Source: a virus
Length of the DNA stretch: 31,714 nt
Strand: one strand, 5' to 3'
Virus record (IMG/VR): IMGVR_UViG_3300030450_000934
Span: 1-31,714 of that record
The notes under the pieces were generated by a model that saw only the letters and a program-made list of their open reading frames with translations, did not search any database and was not told where the DNA came from. Position numbers and translations under genes: made by a program. Below are positions 27,804-31,714 of this stretch, in pieces; the first letter of the stretch is position 1; each line of letters begins with the position of its first letter.

Positions 27804-27829
27804 CAAATTAAATCTATTTTGTCGTTATA
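27804..27829 (+). promoter_or_regulatory. Late two-part motif before the portal operon
   Basis: CAAATTA at 27804-27810, 12 bases, then CGTTATA at 27823-27829, six bases before the ATG at 27836. It lies just after a strong terminator, so a new transcription start is expected here. Confidence 0.6.
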
Positions 27830-27835
27830 TACGAA

Positions 27836-28285
27836 ATGATTGTAGTCAACACTAATAAAACTCAAACACTAAAAGTAATACCAAGAGATTATCTTGGTGC
27901 GTTTACAATAGATGTTAGGGATACGAGTTTAAATAAAAATTTCACTTATTATAATAGCACATCGACTACGGTAGGTAACTATTTACAATTTGAACAAACC
28001 TATGTAAATAATGCTAGTGATTTAGCAAGTATTTTTAAAGAAGCTAGATACTATGATTTAGAATTATATGCTGATTTTAATTATTGGAATACAAATTTAA
28101 GTTTGTGGGAAATGTATGATGAATTATGGCAAGTAGATTCAAATCAAAAAGAAAAAATTTATAAAGACAGAATATTTTGTACAGACCAAGATATTGACCA
28201 ACTTAATGACAATGAGCATTATGAAATTAATAAAGGAGAATTTACAACTAATAATTCTTATGATAATGAGTATATTGTAGTATGA
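27836..28285 (+). CDS. Conserved structural-module protein upstream of portal
   Basis: The 149-residue protein has a beta-rich part, KTQTLKVIPRDYLGAFTIDV, then YYDLELYADFNYWNTNLSLW and the conserved closing stretch YKDRIFCTDQDIDQLNDNEH, then YEINKGEFTTNNSYDNEYIV. I recognise the closing stretch from flavobacterial phage virion genes placed next to the portal. Its exact role is unknown; a head-completion or decoration protein is plausible. It overlaps the portal gene by four bases, which fits a joint head role. Confidence 0.6.
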   Translation: MIVVNTNKTQTLKVIPRDYLGAFTIDVRDTSLNKNFTYYNSTSTTVGNYLQFEQTYVNNASDLASIFKEARYYDLELYADFNYWNTNLSLWEMYDELWQVDSNQKEKIYKDRIFCTDQDIDQLNDNEHYEINKGEFTTNNSYDNEYIVV

Positions 28286-30198
28286 GAAAATATAATAGAA
28301 ACAAATTAGGGCAATTTAAAAAACCAACAAATCCAGAAATAAGTTTTGTTAATTTAAGCACTTATACAAGTCCAGAGGTCAAAGAAGAGCCTCACAAAGA
28401 ATGGATTGAATATGGAGCAGATAATAATTATTTTCAATATTTAATTGATAGGTATAATGGCAGTCCAACTAATAATGCCGCAATAAATGGTATATCGCAA
28501 CAAATTTTTGGAAAAGGTTTAAATGCAACTGACGCAAACACCAAGCCAAATGAGTATGCTCAAATGGTAACTTTACTAAAAAAAGACACAGTCAGAAAAT
28601 TATGTTACGATTTAAAATTAATGGGACAATGTGCAATACAAGTTGTTTATTCTAAAAACAGAAAAAAAATTGCACAAATAGAACATTTTCCTATTGAAAC
28701 ATTAAGAGCAGAAAAATGTAACGAGGACGGGGTTGTACCTGCATATTATTATTTTAATGATTGGACTAAAATACAACCAAGCGATAAACCGAAAAGAATA
28801 CCAGCTTTTGGCACAAGTAACGCACCGATTGAAATTATGTACATTCAACCGTACAAAGCAGGATTTTATTATTATTCTCCTGTAGATTATCAAGGTGGTT
28901 TACAATATTGTGAACTTGAAGAAGAAATATCTAACTATCATTTAAACAATATAATGAATGGATTATCGCCAAGTATGTTAATTAACTTTAACAATGGTAT
29001 TCCTAATCAAGAAGAAAGACAATTAATTGAAAATAGAATAGCAGAAAAATTTAGTGGCTCTAGTAATGCAGGTAAATTTATTCTCGCATTTAATGATAGT
29101 AGTGATTCACAAGCAGAAATTACTCCTGTTCAATTATCAGACGCACATCAACAATATCAATTTTTAAGTGAAGAAAGTACAAAAAAAATTATGCTTTCAC
29201 ACAGAGTTGTAAGTCCGATGTTATTAGGTATTAAAGACCAAACAGGATTAGGAAATAATGCAGATGAAATTAAGACTGCTTCATTGTTAATGGATAACAC
29301 CGTAATAAGACCTTTTCAGGAACTTTTATTAGATGCCTTTGACCAACTATTAGCCGTAAACGATATAGCTTTAAACCTCTATTTTATAACCTTACAACCA
29401 CTAGAATTTACAGAGGTTGACCCTGATTTACAAGATGACGAAGAAATAGAAGAAGAAACTGGAGTAAAACAAGATGATTCAGTTGAATTAAGCGATGAAG
29501 ATTCTAATACTTTTTTAGGCTCATTAAAAGAAAGTGCGCATAAAATAGGAGATGATTACGAGTTTGTAGCTGAGATGGACGAAAATGAAGATGTTGAGCC
29601 AGAGGATTTTGCAAAACATTTAGTTGAGGAAAAAGAAACTACACTATCTAAAATTAGAAAGATTGTTGGTTTAAAGTCAGCAAGTGAAAATAATGTAGGT
29701 AGTGTTAAAGATGGTGGTGCTTTTTCTTATTTAGATTCCAAAAATGGACTATATAAAATCCGTTATAAATATGCTTATGGTATGAAGAAAGCAGACACAT
29801 CAAGACCTTTTTGTAGGGAAATGATGAAACTATCTGCGCAAGGATTGGTTTGGAGAATAGAAGATATTGATAATGCTAGTTTTGGTAAACTTGAAATAAA
29901 AGACGGCAAAGGTCGTAGAGTTGACCAAGAAGTAAATGTTGAATTTAGACACAGACCAGACCTACCTTACGATATTTTTAAATTAAAAGGTGGTATTTAT
30001 TGTCATCATAAATGGGTTAGAGTTCTTTATAGATTGAAAAAAAGAACAAAAGTGAAAAGCGAAAATTTAAATGATTATACAATAGCTAGAAGCAAAAATG
30101 AGATACCTCAATATATGAGAAATAAAAGACCAGCAGGTACAACTGAAAGTGAAAAGGCTACTGATAAAATGAAAGGTAGAGGGGCATACCCTAAATAA
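28282..30198 (+). CDS. Portal protein with C-terminal extension
   Basis: This 638-residue protein has a portal-like N-terminal two thirds. It includes WIEYGADNNYFQYLIDRYNG, NAAINGISQQIFGKGLNATD, YDLKLMGQCAIQVVYSKNRK, then EERQLIENRIAEKFSGSSNA and the stretch SHRVVSPMLLGIKDQTGLGN, where the clip/stem helices should lie. From about residue 395 an acidic linker leads into a basic extension of about 200 residues. It contains RPFCREMMKLSAQG and KLKGGIYCHHKWVRVLYRLK, resembling a C/H-containing minor head protein. The fusion of portal to this domain is the notable point. The portal forms the dodecameric DNA gate and the terminase docking site. It lies far from the terminase genes. Confidence 0.85.
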   Translation: MRKYNRNKLGQFKKPTNPEISFVNLSTYTSPEVKEEPHKEWIEYGADNNYFQYLIDRYNGSPTNNAAINGISQQIFGKGLNATDANTKPNEYAQMVTLLKKDTVRKLCYDLKLMGQCAIQVVYSKNRKKIAQIEHFPIETLRAEKCNEDGVVPAYYYFNDWTKIQPSDKPKRIPAFGTSNAPIEIMYIQPYKAGFYYYSPVDYQGGLQYCELEEEISNYHLNNIMNGLSPSMLINFNNGIPNQEERQLIENRIAEKFSGSSNAGKFILAFNDSSDSQAEITPVQLSDAHQQYQFLSEESTKKIMLSHRVVSPMLLGIKDQTGLGNNADEIKTASLLMDNTVIRPFQELLLDAFDQLLAVNDIALNLYFITLQPLEFTEVDPDLQDDEEIEEETGVKQDDSVELSDEDSNTFLGSLKESAHKIGDDYEFVAEMDENEDVEPEDFAKHLVEEKETTLSKIRKIVGLKSASENNVGSVKDGGAFSYLDSKNGLYKIRYKYAYGMKKADTSRPFCREMMKLSAQGLVWRIEDIDNASFGKLEIKDGKGRRVDQEVNVEFRHRPDLPYDIFKLKGGIYCHHKWVRVLYRLKKRTKVKSENLNDYTIARSKNEIPQYMRNKRPAGTTESEKATDKMKGRGAYPK

Positions 30199-30206
30199 AA
30201 AAAATT

Positions 30207-30719
30207 ATGGCAACTGCATTATTTATAAATAGAACTGACTTAATTAGAAACTCCATCATTGATGGTAATGTAGATACAGATAAATTTATTCAATTTATTA
30301 AGTTATCTCAAGAGATACACATACAAAATTATCTCGGTACGGAGTTATATAATAAAGTAGGAACATTAATTTCTGACGGAAGCATAGATGACAACGCAAA
30401 TGCGAAATATAAGACATTATTAAATGATTATATAGCACCTATGCTGATTTGGTACGCACAAGTTGATTATATTCCTTTTGCGGCATATCAAATTAAAAAT
30501 GGTGGGATATTTAAACACACATCAGAAACGGCAGAAACTGTGAGCAGAAATGAGGTGGATTATTTAGTTGAAAAAGCTAGAACAAATGCTCAATGGTACA
30601 CAAGAAGATTTATTGATTATATGAGTTTTAATAACTCTAATTTTCCAGAGTACACGAGTAACACAAATGATGATATTAATCCAAGTCACGATGCAACTTT
30701 TAATGGATGGGTGCTATGA
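30207..30719 (+). CDS. Head-tail connector / adaptor protein (DUF6712-like)
   Basis: The 170-residue helical protein begins ALFINRTDLIRNSIIDGNVD and continues KFIQFIKLSQEIHIQNYLGT, then YIAPMLIWYAQVDYIPFAAY and AQWYTRRFIDYMS. These helices match the small gp6-like adaptors that sit under the portal, as in DUF6712-type proteins of Bacteroidetes phages. It comes eight bases after the portal gene, as expected for a connector, and overlaps the next tiny gene by four bases. Family assignment is from pattern memory. Confidence 0.7.
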   Translation: MATALFINRTDLIRNSIIDGNVDTDKFIQFIKLSQEIHIQNYLGTELYNKVGTLISDGSIDDNANAKYKTLLNDYIAPMLIWYAQVDYIPFAAYQIKNGGIFKHTSETAETVSRNEVDYLVEKARTNAQWYTRRFIDYMSFNNSNFPEYTSNTNDDINPSHDATFNGWVL

Positions 30720-30814
30720 GATATAAACCTAAAAAATACAATGTTGAAAAATTAAAAACTTTTCTAAAGAAAATAAATGATAAAAAAAAGATAAAAAATG
30801 GCAACTCTATTTAA
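30716..30814 (+). CDS. Tiny basic protein between connector and fibre
   Basis: This 32-residue frame starts with an ATGA overlap at the connector stop and ends 17 bases into the fibre gene. The product is strongly basic (MRYKPKKYNVEKLKTFLKKI then NDKKKIKNGNSI). The overlaps favour translation. Lysine-rich frames are easily produced by chance in AT-rich DNA, so certainty is limited. Confidence 0.4.
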   Translation: MRYKPKKYNVEKLKTFLKKINDKKKIKNGNSI

Positions 30815-31714
30815 TACTAAAATATCTAATACCTATGTTGGTCTTTTAAAGACAATTGATAATGCAGTTATTAATGCTACTTTAAGAGAATTAACTGATG
30901 GTTCAGGAAACCAATCAGGATTATATATAAATACCGCAGGGGATTTTAAAGCAACAGGAACTTTAGAGTGGGGTACACTTAAGGATACAGGAGAAAATAT
31001 TTCTATTACTAAATTTGTAGATGAATCTGACGGAATAGCTAATAATGATAATGACACTACAATTCCTACAAGTGCCGCAGTCGTTGATTATGTCGCTGCA
31101 AGAATTACTTTAGAAGATTTGGATTTTAGCGGAGATAGTGGTACAGGTTCAGTTGACTTAGATAGCCAAGTATTTGCAATAGTAGGAACAGCAAACGAAA
31201 TAGAAACATCAGGAGGTAGCCAACAGCTTCAAATAGGTTTGCCAGACAATGTTATAATAACAGGTAATTTACAAGTTAATGGACTTTTAAAAGGCAACAA
31301 TAACATAGTAATTAAAGATACATCAGATAGAACAATGGCTGCTTTTTATGGCGGTAATAAAACTGAATTGTATTTTAATGATAGTAAGAAATTTGAAACA
31401 ACAGGAGATGGTGCAACAGTTACAGGGGGATTAACTGCAACAGGTGGTTCAGTATTTACAGGTGCTACATTTAGTAGTAATGTAACTATCACAGGGGTTT
31501 TATCTGTTACAGGGGATGGTTCTAATGCAGCTACTTTTACAGAGAGTGGGGGTGGAGATTTTGATATTGTTTCAGTAGATGATTTAAGATTAACCTCAGG
31601 TGGAAATGATATTGTATTAAAAGGTGCAAGTAGTGCTGAGTTTGGTAGATTATCAAATGATAGTCAAAATTTTGTTATTAAAAATATTACTACTGATAAA
31701 GAAATACAATTTCA
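30798..31714 (+). CDS. Tail fibre, N-terminal part (3' end outside window)
   Basis: The frame starts at ATG 30798 and stays open for 305 codons to the window end. The N-terminal stretch KISNTYVGLLKTIDNAVINA is typical of the attachment part of marine phage fibres. ITKFVDESDGIANNDNDTTI and PTSAAVVDYVAARIT follow, then modules with GDGSNAATFTES and TTDKEIQF. The same modules occur in the fragment at 1-2148, so the two are almost surely one gene across the ends of a circular or permuted genome. Joining the ends directly gives a stop after two codons, so bases are missing or shifted at the junction. It follows the connector gene with a short overlap of the tiny basic gene. Confidence 0.85.
   Translation, partial: MATLFNTKISNTYVGLLKTIDNAVINATLRELTDGSGNQSGLYINTAGDFKATGTLEWGTLKDTGENISITKFVDESDGIANNDNDTTIPTSAAVVDYVAARITLEDLDFSGDSGTGSVDLDSQVFAIVGTANEIETSGGSQQLQIGLPDNVIITGNLQVNGLLKGNNNIVIKDTSDRTMAAFYGGNKTELYFNDSKKFETTGDGATVTGGLTATGGSVFTGATFSSNVTITGVLSVTGDGSNAATFTESGGGDFDIVSVDDLRLTSGGNDIVLKGASSAEFGRLSNDSQNFVIKNITTDKEIQF
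31508..31630 (+). repeat. Fibre module, diverged copy of 628-765
   Basis: The stretch encoding GDGSNAATFTESGGGDFDIV and SVDDLRLTSGGNDIVLK parallels that at 628-765, encoding GDGSNAATLTESSAGLLTIA and TVDDLVLDSDNDLILDAGGN. Base identity is clear but imperfect. This repeat is the probable cause of an assembly break in the fibre gene. Confidence 0.6.

Noticed and set aside
1-31714. CRISPR array, integrase or insertion sequence
   Set aside because: No regularly spaced direct repeats, no recombinase catalytic motifs and no transposase frame were seen; the phage appears non-integrating.

Overview
This window is nearly the whole genome of a small tailed phage, most likely a siphovirus-like phage of a marine Flavobacteriia/Bacteroidetes host. 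The DNA is strongly AT-rich. Its host-type promoters match the Bacteroidetes form (TTTG, about 20 bases, TAnnTTTG) rather than TTGACA/TATAAT. The structural proteins belong to families I recognise from flavobacterial phages. All genes but one lie on the + strand, and they are packed with 1-20 base overlaps. The two ends fall inside one tail-fibre gene: its N-terminal part is at 30798-31714 and its C-terminal part at 1-2148. The molecule is therefore circular or circularly permuted, but the two parts are not in frame across the ends, so bases are missing or shifted there.

Layout. 1-4215: end of the tail fibre, small genes, and a lysis block (small membrane protein, M15 peptidase endolysin, 3-TM-type holin). 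4405-8800: early genes for DNA metabolism and regulation (NinG-like protein, a possible annealing protein, an SSB-like protein with an acidic DLPF tail, a RecA-fold ATPase, a phage sigma factor, a DUF1599/MazG-like protein, a PD-(D/E)XK nuclease). 8821-9216: a gene-free stretch with a host-type promoter start, many stems and a strong terminator, which I read as an unrecognised structured RNA of about 380 nt. 9231-11948: small genes, a second PD-(D/E)XK-like protein, a 5'-3' exonuclease and a protein resembling the DnaA DNA-binding domain. 11945-14759: a tightly overlapping DNA-modification cassette (ParB-like protein, GT32-type glycosyltransferase, TET-associated-type glycosyltransferase, TET/JBP-type 2-oxoglutarate/Fe(II) dioxygenase). 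No DNA methyltransferase or hydroxymethylase is visible. 14762-16259: terminase subunits.

16259-16586 is a control region. It holds a shared terminator, one leftward gene with an AbrB-like motif, and two back-to-back promoters whose -33 boxes form one perfect 18-bp palindrome. 17233-24827 is the tail module, including a probable -1 frameshifted tail assembly chaperone and the tape measure. 24862-30814 is the head module (protease, scaffold, capsid, probable tail tube, portal, connector).

Four late-gene starts (17233, 24862, 25636, 27836) are preceded by the same two-part motif, (C/T)AAA(A/T)T(T/A), exactly 12 bases, CGTTA(T/A)A. Its second half sits only 5-9 bases before the ATG. With a phage sigma factor in the early region, a late-promoter class with almost leaderless mRNAs is a reasonable hypothesis. 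The most notable items are the methyltransferase-less TET/glycosyltransferase cassette, the structured RNA, the late motif and the palindromic divergent promoter.
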